NCBI RefSeq assembly: GCF_000422585.1
Contig: NZ_KE383883.1
Span: forward strand, 146,986-187,010
DNA: 40,025 bases
Reading direction: 5' to 3'
DNA from: Hugenholtzia roseola DSM 9546
Lineage (GTDB): Bacteria > Bacteroidota > Bacteroidia > Cytophagales > Bernardetiaceae
Translations under genes and position numbers: made by a program
In this document: positions 25,209-32,824 of the stretch, piece after piece
How the letters are laid out: each line of letters starts with the position of its first letter
Numbering within the stretch: the first letter of the stretch is position 1
Notes under the pieces: model-generated
What the model was told of the DNA's origin: nothing
Seen by the model: only the letters and a program-made list of their open reading frames with translations
Database searches by the model: none

Positions 25209-25429
25209 GTAGGAACAAACCCAAAAACTGTCGTTTTGAAGGAAAAATGCTGCACAGTGGGACAAGGCAGGTCTTGTCCTACTGACTACCTAAGGGTCTT
25301 TTTTATTTTTTTTCTAAAAAAAGAAGCCGCCTTGCAACCCTTGTTCTAAAATCTTGTCTTTATAGGCAAAACCTCAACAACCTTCTCTCTTTTTTCTCGT
25401 TATATCTCTAATCGACAACTCCTACTCTT

Positions 25430-25768
25430 ATGAAAAAATTGCTGGTCTTACTTTTTCTTTTGGCGGCAGTAGCCTTAGCCGAAACCGTTTATCTCAACCT
25501 GCAAAACTTTTCGCCACTCCTTTTTTCAGGCATTAGCCAAGCGCAAGCTGCTGAAAAATCGCAGTCGCTCCCCCTACAAGAAACTTTTAGCGCACCCGTT
25601 TTGCGCTTAGAAATACCCCAAGAAGCCCTCAAACACGAATGTACCCTCAAAAATGACAAGCTCATCTGTGATTGGACGCTTAAAAGCAACGAAGAAGCTG
25701 ATAAGCAGATACAAGAAAAGGGTGCAAGCCTATTACTACATGGCTACGGAAATGCACAAAATCTGTGA
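25430..25768 (+). CDS. Small secreted protein, unknown function
   Basis: Not recognised. A 112-residue protein beginning with a signal peptide or N-terminal anchor (MKKLLVLLFLLAAVALA). The rest is a short Pro/Gln-rich spacer (QAAEKSQSLPLQETFSAPVL) and a C-terminal part with a close cysteine pair, ECTLKNDKLIC, followed by charged residues. The cysteines could form an intramolecular disulphide. It follows the PadR-linked membrane protein by about 220 bases that contain a short hairpin (GGACAAG-CTTGTCC, 25260-25279). Confidence that it is a real gene rests on the signal peptide and codon pattern only. Confidence 0.6.
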   Translation: MKKLLVLLFLLAAVALAETVYLNLQNFSPLLFSGISQAQAAEKSQSLPLQETFSAPVLRLEIPQEALKHECTLKNDKLICDWTLKSNEEADKQIQEKGASLLLHGYGNAQNL

Positions 25769-25920
25769 TAATTTGCGATAACTTTTGATAGTTAAAATCT
25801 TTGACAAGTAAAATAGCCGACAAGTGCAGAAAAGCGCAAAGCCACTTTTTTCTCAAAGGTAACAAGCTCAAATAATGGTCTGAAAATAAGGCATTTATCA
25901 CACAAAAAATATACTTCATA

Positions 25921-25953
25921 AAAAAACTCATAACGGCTTGTTATGAGTTTTTT
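25921..25953. terminator. Intrinsic terminator
   Basis: A stem, ACTCATAAC / GTTATGAGT (25926-25934 and 25940-25948), is preceded by A residues and followed by a T run, so it can work in both directions. It lies 150 bases past the stop codon of the small secreted gene, directly before element B. Confidence 0.75.
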
Positions 25954-25970
25954 ATGTTTTTTGTGGCGTT

Positions 25971-26359
25971 GTTACAACGGTCAGAAGGTCAAAAAACGGG
26001 GTTTTGTGCTTCGCGCAAACCTGCTGAACCCCCACCCTGCCCTCCCCCCATAGGGGAGGGTTCGAAAACCAAATCATTTTTTTATGCTCGCATAAAAAAA
26101 TGATGCCGAATCAAAGCCCCGCCCTATGGGGCAGTAATGTTAAGTTCTGTAAAAAGCCTTGTTTTTTCAAATTTGACACGAAATAAAATTTGGACTGAAC
26201 CCATTTTTGGGTCTGAAAACCCTATTTTATTTCAATCTCACTTCGGACAAGGCAATGCCTTGTCCCTACATTTGAATCTGTTTTTTTAGAATTTAACATC
26301 ACTGCCCTATGGGGGCGGGGTTTGGGGTGGGGTGCATTTAAGGCTTTTATCGTTGTAAC
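25971..26359. mobile_element. Composite palindromic MITE-like element, copy B (inverted relative to A)
   Basis: A 389-base non-coding element with ends GTTACAACGGT (25971-25981) and ATCGTTGTAAC (26349-26359), inverted repeats with one mismatch. It contains one outer module (about 26043-26128) in the opposite orientation to copy A, including the hairpin ATCATTTTTTTATGC / GCATAAAAAAATGAT (about 26079-26110). The inner element is at 26130-26306. It lacks one of the two tandem modules found in copy A. The inverted pair A/B bounds about 12.8 kb that would be flipped by recombination between them. Confidence 0.75.
26130..26306. mobile_element. Inner MITE-like element nested in copy B
   Basis: A 177-base element with 19-bp inverted ends, GGCAGTAATGTTAAGTTCT and AGAATTTAACATCACTGCC (two mismatches). 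The flanks read CCCTATGGG on the left and CCCTATGGG on the right, depending on where the ambiguous G/C border is set, which is consistent with an approximately 8-base target duplication (CCTATGGG). Inside are an ACCCATTTTTGGGT stem-loop and the hairpin GGACAAGGCAATGCCTTGTC. It is oriented the same way as in copy A although the outer element is reversed. Confidence 0.8.
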
Positions 26360-26420
26360 AAAACCTTTTTTGTTTTGATAGCTAAATAAACAGGCTAAAT
26401 AAATAGAAAAATATTTGCCC

Positions 26421-28994
26421 TTATTCGGCTACCTCCTCACTCGAATCAGGCGCAATCTCTGGCGCGGCTGCTTCTGCATTGAGGTCGTCTTCGGTTTCGA
26501 TGTTTTCTACCTTTGCAACAGAGGCAATGGCATCACCTTCGGGCAGGTTGATAAGTTTGACACCTTGCGTTGCCCTTCCCATCAGACGCAATTCCGATAC
26601 AGAGAAGCGAATCATGACACCCGACTTTTTAATAATCATCAAATCGTCGTTATCCGTTACGGCTTTGATGCTGACCAAATCGCCTGTTTTTTCAGTGATT
26701 TTGAGCGTCGTAACGCCCTTTCCTCCGCGCTTGGTGATGCGATATTCTTCAATATCAGAACGTTTGCCGTATCCTTTTTCTGAAACAACCAATAAATTTT
26801 GGCTTGCCTGCTTGATACAGACCATGCCCACTACGCGCTCTTGGTCTTCTACATAAATCCCCTTCACGCCTGTTGCGCCTCTGCCCATAGCACGCACGTC
26901 GCCTTCGTGAAAACAGATAGCCCTTCCCGAATTGACGGCAGCAACGATATGCGAATCGCCGTCAGTGAGCTGCACATCTAAAAGCGAGTCGTCTTGGTTG
27001 ATGGTAATGGCATTGATACCTGCCTGTCTTGGGCGCGAATAGGCTTCGAGGGCGGTCTTTTTAATGACCCCTTTCTGGGTGCAGAAAATGAGGTAGTGGT
27101 TGTTGATGTAATCTTCGTCGGAAAGTGTCTTGACATTGATGACGGCTTGCACCATTTCACCATTTTCGATGGCGATAAGATTTTGAAGTGGTCTTCCCTT
27201 CGAAGTTTTCGCACCTTCGGGAACTTCGTATGCTTTGAGCCAATAGACTTTTCCGAAGTTGGTGAAAATCAGGATATAGTTATGATTTGATGCGATAAAG
27301 AGATGCTCTGTAAAGTCGTCTTCTTTGGTAGTAACGCCCTTTGCACCTGTGCCGCCCCTACTCTGTGCGCGATACTCGATAAGGGGAGTTCGCTTGATAT
27401 AGCCCGCCTTAGAGATAGTGATGACCATTTCTTCGTCGGGAATCAGGTCTTCCATCTCGATTTCTTGCCCGTCGTGTTCGATTTGCGTTCTGCGCTTATC
27501 GCCAAATTTATCTTTTAGCCCCTGCAATTCATCTACGATAATTTTCATACGCAAGACCTTATCGGCTAAGATTTCGCGATAATAAGCAATCGTTTTGAGC
27601 AGTTCGTCGTATTCGGCTTGCAATTTGGCACGCTCCATTCCTGTTAGGCGTTGTAGGCGTGTTTCCAAAATGTTTTTTGCCTGTACGTCGGTAAAAGAGA
27701 AGACAAAGCCTTGTGGCATTTCCACGCCTTCGAAAAAGCGCGATTGCAGGTCTAAGGCTAATTTGCCCATCAACATTTGCTTGGCAGTATCGGCATCAGC
27801 AGCACTTCGGATAGTGGCAATGACCAAATCAATCACCTCTAAGGCTTTGAGCAAACCTTCCAAGAGATGCAGACGCTCTTCGGCTTTTCGCAAATCGTAT
27901 TGTGTGCGCTTGACCACAATTTCATGGCGATGCTCTACATAGTATTTGATTAACTCTTTGAGATTGAGCGTCGCAGGTCTGCCCTTTACTAAGGCTACAT
28001 TATTGACGCTGAAAGTGCTTTGCAGAGAAGTATATTTAAAAAGTTGGTTCAAAACCACACTCGCCATTGCCTCGCGCTTGATTTCATAGACAATGCGTAG
28101 CCCTTCTCTATCTGACTCGTCGCGAATAGCAGAGATGCCCTCTATTTTTTTCTCATTGACCAAAGCCGCCGTTTTTTCTATCAAAACCGCCTTATTCACC
28201 TGATAGGGAATTTCGGTTACGATAATTTGCTCTCTGCCGTTTTTGTCGGTTTCGATATTGGCTACGGCACGCAAGACAATCCTGCCTCTGCCTGTTTCGA
28301 AGGCTTTTCTAACACCCTGATAGCCATAAATAATGCCTCCTGTGGGAAAATCGGGAGCTTTTACATACTCCATCAAGGCGGCAATGCTGATGTCGGGGTT
28401 TTGGATATAAGCAATAATGCCTTCCACTACTTCGGTCAGGTTGTGGGGTGCCATATTGGTAGCCATACCAACGGCAATACCCGAAGTACCATTGACGAGC
28501 AAGTTGGGCAAACGTGCAGGTAGTACGCTGGGTTCGGTGAGCGAATCGTCGAAGTTGGGTTCGAAATTAACAACCTCCTTTTCTAAATCCGCCAACATCT
28601 CCTCTGCCAAACGCGACATACGCGCTTCGGTATAACGCATCGCCGCCGCACTATCGCCATCGATAGAGCCAAAGTTGCCCTGCCCATCTACCAAAGGGTA
28701 GCGCAACGACCACTCCTGCGCCATGCGAACCATCGTTTCATAGACAGACGAGTCGCCGTGAGGGTGATATTTACCTAATACCTCCCCTACAATACGCGCC
28801 GACTTTTTGTAGGGCTTATTGTGATAGACCCCTAAGTCGAGCATGCCATACAAGACCCTGCGATGCACAGGCTTTAAGCCATCGCGCACGTCGGGCAAGG
28901 CACGCGAGATGATGACCGACATCGAATAATCGATGTATGCGCCGCGCATTTCGTCTTCTATGCTGACGCTAATGATATTTCCTTCTTCTGTCAT
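26421..28994 (-). CDS. gyrA: DNA gyrase subunit A
   Basis: The breakage-reunion subunit of DNA gyrase, which introduces negative supercoils with GyrB (not in the window). The start was placed at the ATG at 28994 ([20 protein letters not shown]), which matches Bacteroidota GyrA N-termini and gives 857 residues; a GTG nine codons upstream is also in frame. The active-site tyrosine is Tyr121 in [11 protein letters not shown]. The quinolone-determining region reads [20 protein letters not shown], with Ser82 (E. coli Ser83) wild type and Glu86 where E. coli has Asp87. The GyrA-box region is [10 protein letters not shown]. The C-terminal beta-pinwheel follows and an acidic tail ends the protein. 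It lies just upstream of element B and has no visible partner gene. Confidence 0.97.
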   Translation of the reverse strand: MTEEGNIISVSIEDEMRGAYIDYSMSVIISRALPDVRDGLKPVHRRVLYGMLDLGVYHNKPYKKSARIVGEVLGKYHPHGDSSVYETMVRMAQEWSLRYPLVDGQGNFGSIDGDSAAAMRYTEARMSRLAEEMLADLEKEVVNFEPNFDDSLTEPSVLPARLPNLLVNGTSGIAVGMATNMAPHNLTEVVEGIIAYIQNPDISIAALMEYVKAPDFPTGGIIYGYQGVRKAFETGRGRIVLRAVANIETDKNGREQIIVTEIPYQVNKAVLIEKTAALVNEKKIEGISAIRDESDREGLRIVYEIKREAMASVVLNQLFKYTSLQSTFSVNNVALVKGRPATLNLKELIKYYVEHRHEIVVKRTQYDLRKAEERLHLLEGLLKALEVIDLVIATIRSAADADTAKQMLMGKLALDLQSRFFEGVEMPQGFVFSFTDVQAKNILETRLQRLTGMERAKLQAEYDELLKTIAYYREILADKVLRMKIIVDELQGLKDKFGDKRRTQIEHDGQEIEMEDLIPDEEMVITISKAGYIKRTPLIEYRAQSRGGTGAKGVTTKEDDFTEHLFIASNHNYILIFTNFGKVYWLKAYEVPEGAKTSKGRPLQNLIAIENGEMVQAVINVKTLSDEDYINNHYLIFCTQKGVIKKTALEAYSRPRQAGINAITINQDDSLLDVQLTDGDSHIVAAVNSGRAICFHEGDVRAMGRGATGVKGIYVEDQERVVGMVCIKQASQNLLVVSEKGYGKRSDIEEYRITKRGGKGVTTLKITEKTGDLVSIKAVTDNDDLMIIKKSGVMIRFSVSELRLMGRATQGVKLINLPEGDAIASVAKVENIETEDDLNAEAAAPEIAPDSSEEVAE

Positions 28995-29416
28995 AAAATA
29001 GTGCTTCTTGGTGTCTGACACCTGAATAATCTTGCCTTTGGGGTGAAAGGTGGGCTTTTTCAGAAGGTTAGTAAAAAGCGATAAGGGCTTCTATTTTCCT
29101 TCAAAAACTGCTTTTTCCCCCAGCCGCAGGGCAGGCAAATAACTCCGCAAGATACGAATTTTTCACGACACTGCCGCATATTTTTTGAAAAACAACCCTA
29201 CTTTTCGGCTTTATTTTCACCCAAAAAGGAGTCTGAACAAAGGCAATCTTGTTTTTTATTTTTTTGTTTTGTGTCTATTTTTTTATACCAAATATTTGAT
29301 GAATAAATTTTGTATAATAGACTTTATCCTGTGCAATTTATTTATTTTAAAAGATTTGTGGCAAGTTAGCCTCCGTTTTCGTTTGCCTAAAAGTGTGTAG
29401 CTATTAGCAATAAAAT
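28995..29416. other. Gene-free region upstream of gyrA and downstream of waaA
   Basis: About 420 bases with no supported gene. It must contain the gyrA promoter, but no clean minus-strand TAnnTTTG box was found. The middle is A/T-rich with no hairpin or repeat of note; no terminator for waaA was seen. Confidence 0.4.
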
Positions 29417-30697
29417 TCAAACATACGGCTGCTGCCTTGCCCAGAAGTCGAGTATTTTTTCGGTTGCGCCACAATTTTCTAAGACATACCGACGCGCCTT
29501 TTCGCCCGTTGTGCGCCTTAATACTTCATCTTGATAGAGCCTTCTGAAAATTTCTGCCATTTGCTGCCCTTTTCCTACGGCAAAGGCAGCTTCTTGTGCC
29601 AATAAATCTTGCGCTTCCTGAAATTTGGCATACTGCTGATTGCCAAAAAAAATGGGTATCCCAAAGACAGCAACCTCCAAAATGTTGTGCAGCCCTGTGC
29701 GCAAGCCACCACCCACGTAAGCAAGGTCGGCATAAGCATAGATGCTTGAAAGCATGCCCATGTTATCGATAAGCAAGATTTGGTATTTTTCCAATTCAGT
29801 AGGCTTTTTTTGCAAAGCATCTGAAAAGCGAATCAACCATTTGGGCGGCAAGGCTTTTTCTACTTCGCGCAAATGACTTTCGCCAATCTGATGGGGCGCA
29901 ATGACAATCTTTAAAGGCTCTTGAAAGTTTTGTAGAAATTCTTGTAAAAGTTCAATATCTTCCGACCAAGTGCTGCCCAGCACCAGCAGTTTTTGCTGAC
30001 CCGCAAAAAACTCGATGGTAGGAATTTCCTTGCGTTGTGCCTCTATGCTACGCACCCTATCGAAGCGCGTATCGCCTGCAAGGGTAGTTTGCGAAATATT
30101 TATTTTTTGTAATAACTGATTTGTAGTTTGATTTTGTGTAAAAAAATGCGTTGCCTTTCTTAGTGTTGCTCGCTGCACCTTGCCCAAAATGGGGTGAAAA
30201 ATTTTTTGTTCGGGTCTTAAAATGACAGAAAAACAGAGGAGCGGAATCTTTTTTTCGGCTAAAGTTTTGAAATAAAAATAAAAAAAGTCGTATTTTGTCC
30301 AAAAAACAAGCGTAGGATTGACCGTTTCTATAAAAAAACGCGCATTTGCCGCCGTATCCAAAGGGAGATAAGTTACCCAATCTGCCCCTGCATAGTTTTT
30401 TCGCACCTCATAACCGCTGGGCGAAAAAAAGGTAAGCAAGACCTGATATTGAGGATATTGCACCCTGAAAGCCTCCAATAAAGGACGCGCCTGCTCAAAC
30501 TCACCCAAAGAAGACACGTGAAACCACGCCAAAGGCACTTGGCGGCGGTTGTGAAGTTGCTGCTTCAATTTTTCGCGCCACTCGGCTCTGCCTTCGGTGA
30601 AAAGATGGGCTTTTTCCGAAAAAAGAGAAGCAACACGCACTGTCGCACCATAGGCACAAATTGCGCCACGATAGAGAGTAGAATAAAGGGCAAACAA
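29417..30697 (-). CDS. waaA: 3-deoxy-D-manno-octulosonic acid (Kdo) transferase
   Basis: An inner-membrane-associated glycosyltransferase that adds Kdo from CMP-Kdo to lipid IVA during lipopolysaccharide synthesis. At 426 residues it is the usual length. The N-terminal Glycos_transf_N domain shows WFHVSSLGEFEQARPLLEAF (catalytic Glu67 in GEFEQ) and VLLTFFSPSGYEVRKNYAGA; the second half contains LLVLGSTWSEDIELLQEFL, VIAPHQIGESHLREVEKALP and YVGGGLRTGLHNILEVAVFG. No ATG is available at the N-terminus: the frame begins at a TTG at 30697 giving MFALYSTLYRGAI, which aligns with the usual N-terminus. A well-formed promoter 49 bases upstream supports that start. Confidence 0.94.
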   Translation of the reverse strand: MFALYSTLYRGAICAYGATVRVASLFSEKAHLFTEGRAEWREKLKQQLHNRRQVPLAWFHVSSLGEFEQARPLLEAFRVQYPQYQVLLTFFSPSGYEVRKNYAGADWVTYLPLDTAANARFFIETVNPTLVFWTKYDFFYFYFKTLAEKKIPLLCFSVILRPEQKIFHPILGKVQRATLRKATHFFTQNQTTNQLLQKINISQTTLAGDTRFDRVRSIEAQRKEIPTIEFFAGQQKLLVLGSTWSEDIELLQEFLQNFQEPLKIVIAPHQIGESHLREVEKALPPKWLIRFSDALQKKPTELEKYQILLIDNMGMLSSIYAYADLAYVGGGLRTGLHNILEVAVFGIPIFFGNQQYAKFQEAQDLLAQEAAFAVGKGQQMAEIFRRLYQDEVLRRTTGEKARRYVLENCGATEKILDFWARQQPYV

Positions 30698-30745
30698 AGT
30701 CTTTGCGTTTTGAGGATAGAATAAGAAAGCAAACCGTTGTACCTA

Positions 30746-30777
30746 CAAATATAAGCCTTTTTTCGAAACGCTACAAA
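30746..30777 (-). promoter_or_regulatory. Promoter of waaA
   Basis: Minus strand: TTTG (30777-30774), exactly 20 bases, TATATTTG (30753-30746). This is a full match to the Bacteroidota consensus. Its -33 box overlaps the T run of the terminator at 30775-30811. It lies about 49 bases from the TTG start. Confidence 0.7.
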
Positions 30778-30811
30778 AAAAAGTCCTCGCCAAACTGACA
30801 GGGACTTTTTT
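30775..30811. terminator. Intrinsic terminator of the DUF4870-like gene
   Basis: The stem AAAAGTCCT / AGGGACTTTT (30779-30787 and 30800-30809) has long A and T flanks, so on the minus strand it ends in a T run. It lies 30 bases beyond the stop codon at 30840, just before the waaA promoter. Confidence 0.75.
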
Positions 30812-30839
30812 CAATTCAAACAAAAAAAATGAACAAAAC

Positions 30840-31205
30840 TTATTTAATGACATCAGCTAATTTTTCTTGAATTAGCTCGCCTACTACGGGTACGGGCTTC
30901 TCCTCACCGTTGATAGCCGAAATAAGCCCCATAATCCAAAATACAAAAGTTCCTAAGGCGGCGACAAGTCCTACAATCCAACCCACAAAAGGTATCACAT
31001 TGAAAAGCGAACCTACAATACCTAAAATGGCGATTCCTGCCATTTGGCGCAAGTGGAAGGTGCTAAGGCTCGAACGATTTGCCTCGTCTTGGTTCATGAC
31101 ATAGGCGACAACCCAACCCACTAAGGTAATGTAGCTAATGACTGCAACGTTTTTGCCTTTATCAGAAGTGGTAGGCTTGTTAATATTATTGTCCAACTGG
31201 CTCAT
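30840..31205 (-). CDS. DUF4870/Tic20-like membrane protein
   Basis: A 121-residue inner-membrane protein. A polar N-terminus (MSQLDNNINKPTTSDKGKN) precedes three or four TM helices. The motifs VAVISYITLVGWVVAYVMN, STFHLRQMAGIAILGIVGSL and WIVGLVAALGTFVFWIMGLI, with SAINGEEKPVPVVGELIQ at the end, are the signature of the DUF4870/Tic20-like family (SYITxxGWxxA; FHxRQ; NGExxPxPxIG). Function in bacteria is unknown. It is transcribed toward waaA and ends at a terminator, so it is probably monocistronic. No promoter was identified in the 220 bases before it. Confidence 0.88.
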   Translation of the reverse strand: MSQLDNNINKPTTSDKGKNVAVISYITLVGWVVAYVMNQDEANRSSLSTFHLRQMAGIAILGIVGSLFNVIPFVGWIVGLVAALGTFVFWIMGLISAINGEEKPVPVVGELIQEKLADVIK

Positions 31206-31393
31206 AAAAGAAAAAGATTAGAGAGATGAGAAAAATATAGGCTACAAGGCTCAAAAATCATGCTACATTTTAGATTTGAGCCACAAAAGAAAAAAAAGTA
31301 TCATTTTTTTTATGTAATGCTTCGCTTTGTCAGGTTTTTGGTATAAAGTAGGGGCAATCGCCTATAAAAAATTGCGTAACCCTCGAATACAAA

Positions 31394-31426
31394 AAAGTCC
31401 GAATTAGGAAATCTAACTCGGACTTT
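31394..31426 (-). terminator. Intrinsic terminator after the tRNA cluster
   Basis: The stem AAAGTCCGA / TCGGACTTT (31394-31402 and 31418-31426), extended by TTAG/CTAA inner pairing, is followed on the minus strand by a T run. It starts two bases after the 3' end of the last tRNA. Confidence 0.85.
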
Positions 31427-31427
31427 G

Positions 31428-31500
31428 TGATCCCGCTGGGGCTCGAACCCAGGACCCCAACATTAAAAGTGTTGTGCTCTACCAACTGAGCTACGGAATC
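31428..31500 (-). tRNA. tRNA-Lys (UUU), distal copy
   Basis: The minus-strand transcript starts GATTCCGTAGCTCAGTTGGT, with a seven-base acceptor stem GATTCCG / CGGGATC (one G-U pair), discriminator A and a normal T arm (GGGTTCGAGCC). The anticodon stem-loop is CAACA-CTTTTAA-TGTTG, so the anticodon is UUU (Lys). Length 73. CCA is not encoded. The sequence is identical to the copy at 31760-31832. Confidence 0.95.
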
Positions 31501-31663
31501 ATTCTGAGAATAAAAACAACTTTTACGCTATTTTTTGTACTATCAAAAAGGTGATTGAAAAAGCCCTCTATCTAAGAGAGCTGTGCAAAACAGTTTTGAG
31601 ATAGCACAGAATATCGCACAAAGTATCGTACAATAAAGACGAAAGACAAGAAACCAATAGTAG

Positions 31664-31747
31664 TGCTCACGGAGCGACTCGAACGCTCACAAGCTTGCGC
31701 TTACCACCCCCTCAAGATGGCGTGTCTACCAATTTCACCACGTGAGC
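31664..31747 (-). tRNA. tRNA-Leu (GAG)
   Basis: An 84-base class II tRNA. The acceptor stem is GCTCACG / CGTGAGC and the D arm is TGGTGAAATTGGTAGACAC. The anticodon stem-loop is CCATC-TTGAGGG-GGTGG, so the anticodon is GAG (Leu). A variable arm (GTAAGCGCAAGCTTGTGAGC) and the T loop TTCGAGTC follow. CCA is not encoded. It lies between the two identical tRNA-Lys genes. Confidence 0.94.
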
Positions 31748-31759
31748 GATAAAGGGTAG

Positions 31760-31832
31760 TGATCCCGCTGGGGCTCGAACCCAGGACCCCAACATTAAAA
31801 GTGTTGTGCTCTACCAACTGAGCTACGGAATC
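31760..31832 (-). tRNA. tRNA-Lys (UUU), proximal copy
   Basis: Identical over all 73 bases to the copy at 31428-31500: anticodon loop CTTTTAA, T arm GGGTTCGAGCC, no encoded CCA. It is the first gene of the minus-strand tRNA cluster; 12 bases separate it from tRNA-Leu. Confidence 0.95.
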
Positions 31833-31910
31833 GTTTTTTTTGGTAAAGAACAGCGAAAGTAGCGAAAAAGTTTGGTATCTTCAAACTTTTATTAAAAAGC
31901 GACAAAGGGC

Positions 31911-31940
31911 TTGTTTTTTTATCGTTTTTAGCTAATTTTG
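31911..31940 (+). promoter_or_regulatory. Promoter of the TPR/SH3-like gene
   Basis: TTG (31911-31913), 19 bases, TAATTTTG (31933-31940) matches the Bacteroidota consensus. It lies about 80 bases before the start codon at 32022. Confidence 0.55.
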
Positions 31941-31985
31941 CACTGTCTTTTGTAACTTCTTAGGGCGTTTCCCTAAAAGGTGATG

Positions 31986-32017
31986 CAAAGGTAGAGCTTA
32001 TTTTCGAAACTTGCAAA
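31986..32017 (-). promoter_or_regulatory. Promoter of the tRNA cluster
   Basis: Minus strand: TTTG (32017-32014), exactly 20 bases, TACCTTTG (31993-31986). It is a full match to the consensus and lies about 150 bases before the first tRNA. It falls inside the leader of the divergent gene at 32022. Confidence 0.65.
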
Positions 32018-32021
32018 CAAC

Positions 32022-32750
32022 ATGCCCAAAAAAATTGCGTTTTTTTTTCTACTTTTCGCCAACTTGCTGATTTTCAAAGTGCAAGGCGAAGATAAAATTA
32101 TGGAGGCTTTCAAAAAAGCCGATGTTTTGTATGAAAGTGAGAAATACATCGATGCCTTTCAGGTGTATTCGGTCTTGTGGCAAGACTTAGGTGTGTTCAA
32201 TGAAGGTATGCTTTTAAAGATGGCATCTATCAAGGAGCGCAGCAAAGAGCATGAGCAGGCACTCTACTATCTTTCACTGTATTATCGCTACTTCCCCGAT
32301 AAGAAGGTCTTGGAAAAGATGAGCGAGCTGGCGGCTGCCAAAGACCTGCAAGGCTATCAATATTCCGACCTCAAATATTTTCAGATGCTTTGGCTACGTT
32401 ATGAACTCTATGGAATTGGTATAGGGAGTTTCTTGGCACTTGTCTTTATCGTTCTGATAATCAAGCGCATGAAGGAAGGAAGCAGCCCTTGGAGTTTGGT
32501 TCTGACCAATGTCCTGATTTTGGTCGGCTTGGGGGTAGCCTATCATTTTTCGCGCCCTGACGCTGAATTTATCGTAACGCACAACCATGTAGCCCTGATG
32601 CAAGACCCTTCGGCAGCAGCAGAGCTTGTGGAGTGGATAGACAAAGGACATAAGTTGCCGCTTTTAGGCAAACAAGATATTTGGATACAGACCGAATGGA
32701 AAGGACAGACGGTTTTTATTAGAGAACACAACGCCATTTTTTTGAACTAA
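32022..32750 (+). CDS. TPR and SH3-like membrane protein (BatE-like)
   Basis: A 242-residue protein. A signal peptide (MPKKIAFFFLLFANLLIFKV) is followed by TPR-like helices (about 25-110: MEAFKKADVLYESEKYIDAF, QALYYLSLYYRYFPDKKVLE), two TM helices (about 132-149 and 160-176), and a C-terminal SH3-like domain (VALMQDPSAAAELVEWIDKG ... IWIQTEWKGQTVFIRE). The order signal-TPR-TM-SH3 resembles BatE-type proteins of Bacteroidota, which usually sit in aerotolerance operons with BatA/B/D and an AAA ATPase. None of those are here, so this is a stand-alone relative. It shares its upstream region with the divergent tRNA cluster. Confidence 0.78.
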   Translation: MPKKIAFFFLLFANLLIFKVQGEDKIMEAFKKADVLYESEKYIDAFQVYSVLWQDLGVFNEGMLLKMASIKERSKEHEQALYYLSLYYRYFPDKKVLEKMSELAAAKDLQGYQYSDLKYFQMLWLRYELYGIGIGSFLALVFIVLIIKRMKEGSSPWSLVLTNVLILVGLGVAYHFSRPDAEFIVTHNHVALMQDPSAAAELVEWIDKGHKLPLLGKQDIWIQTEWKGQTVFIREHNAIFLN

Positions 32751-32757
32751 AAAACCG

Positions 32758-32795
32758 AAAGCCCTAAGTATTTTGAAATGCTTAGGGCTTTTTTT
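32758..32795 (+). terminator. Intrinsic terminator of the BatE-like gene
   Basis: The stem AAAGCCCTAAG / CTTAGGGCTTT (32758-32768 and 32781-32791) is followed by T residues. It begins seven bases after the stop codon and lies before the convergent TonB-dependent receptor gene. Confidence 0.9.
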
Positions 32796-32824
32796 GGCTT
32801 CAATGGGGGCATCAAAATTTAATT

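Noticed and set aside
25260-25279. Hairpin GGACAAG/CTTGTCC as another full copy of the inner element
   Set aside because: Only the short hairpin is shared; no terminal repeat or other internal words are present.
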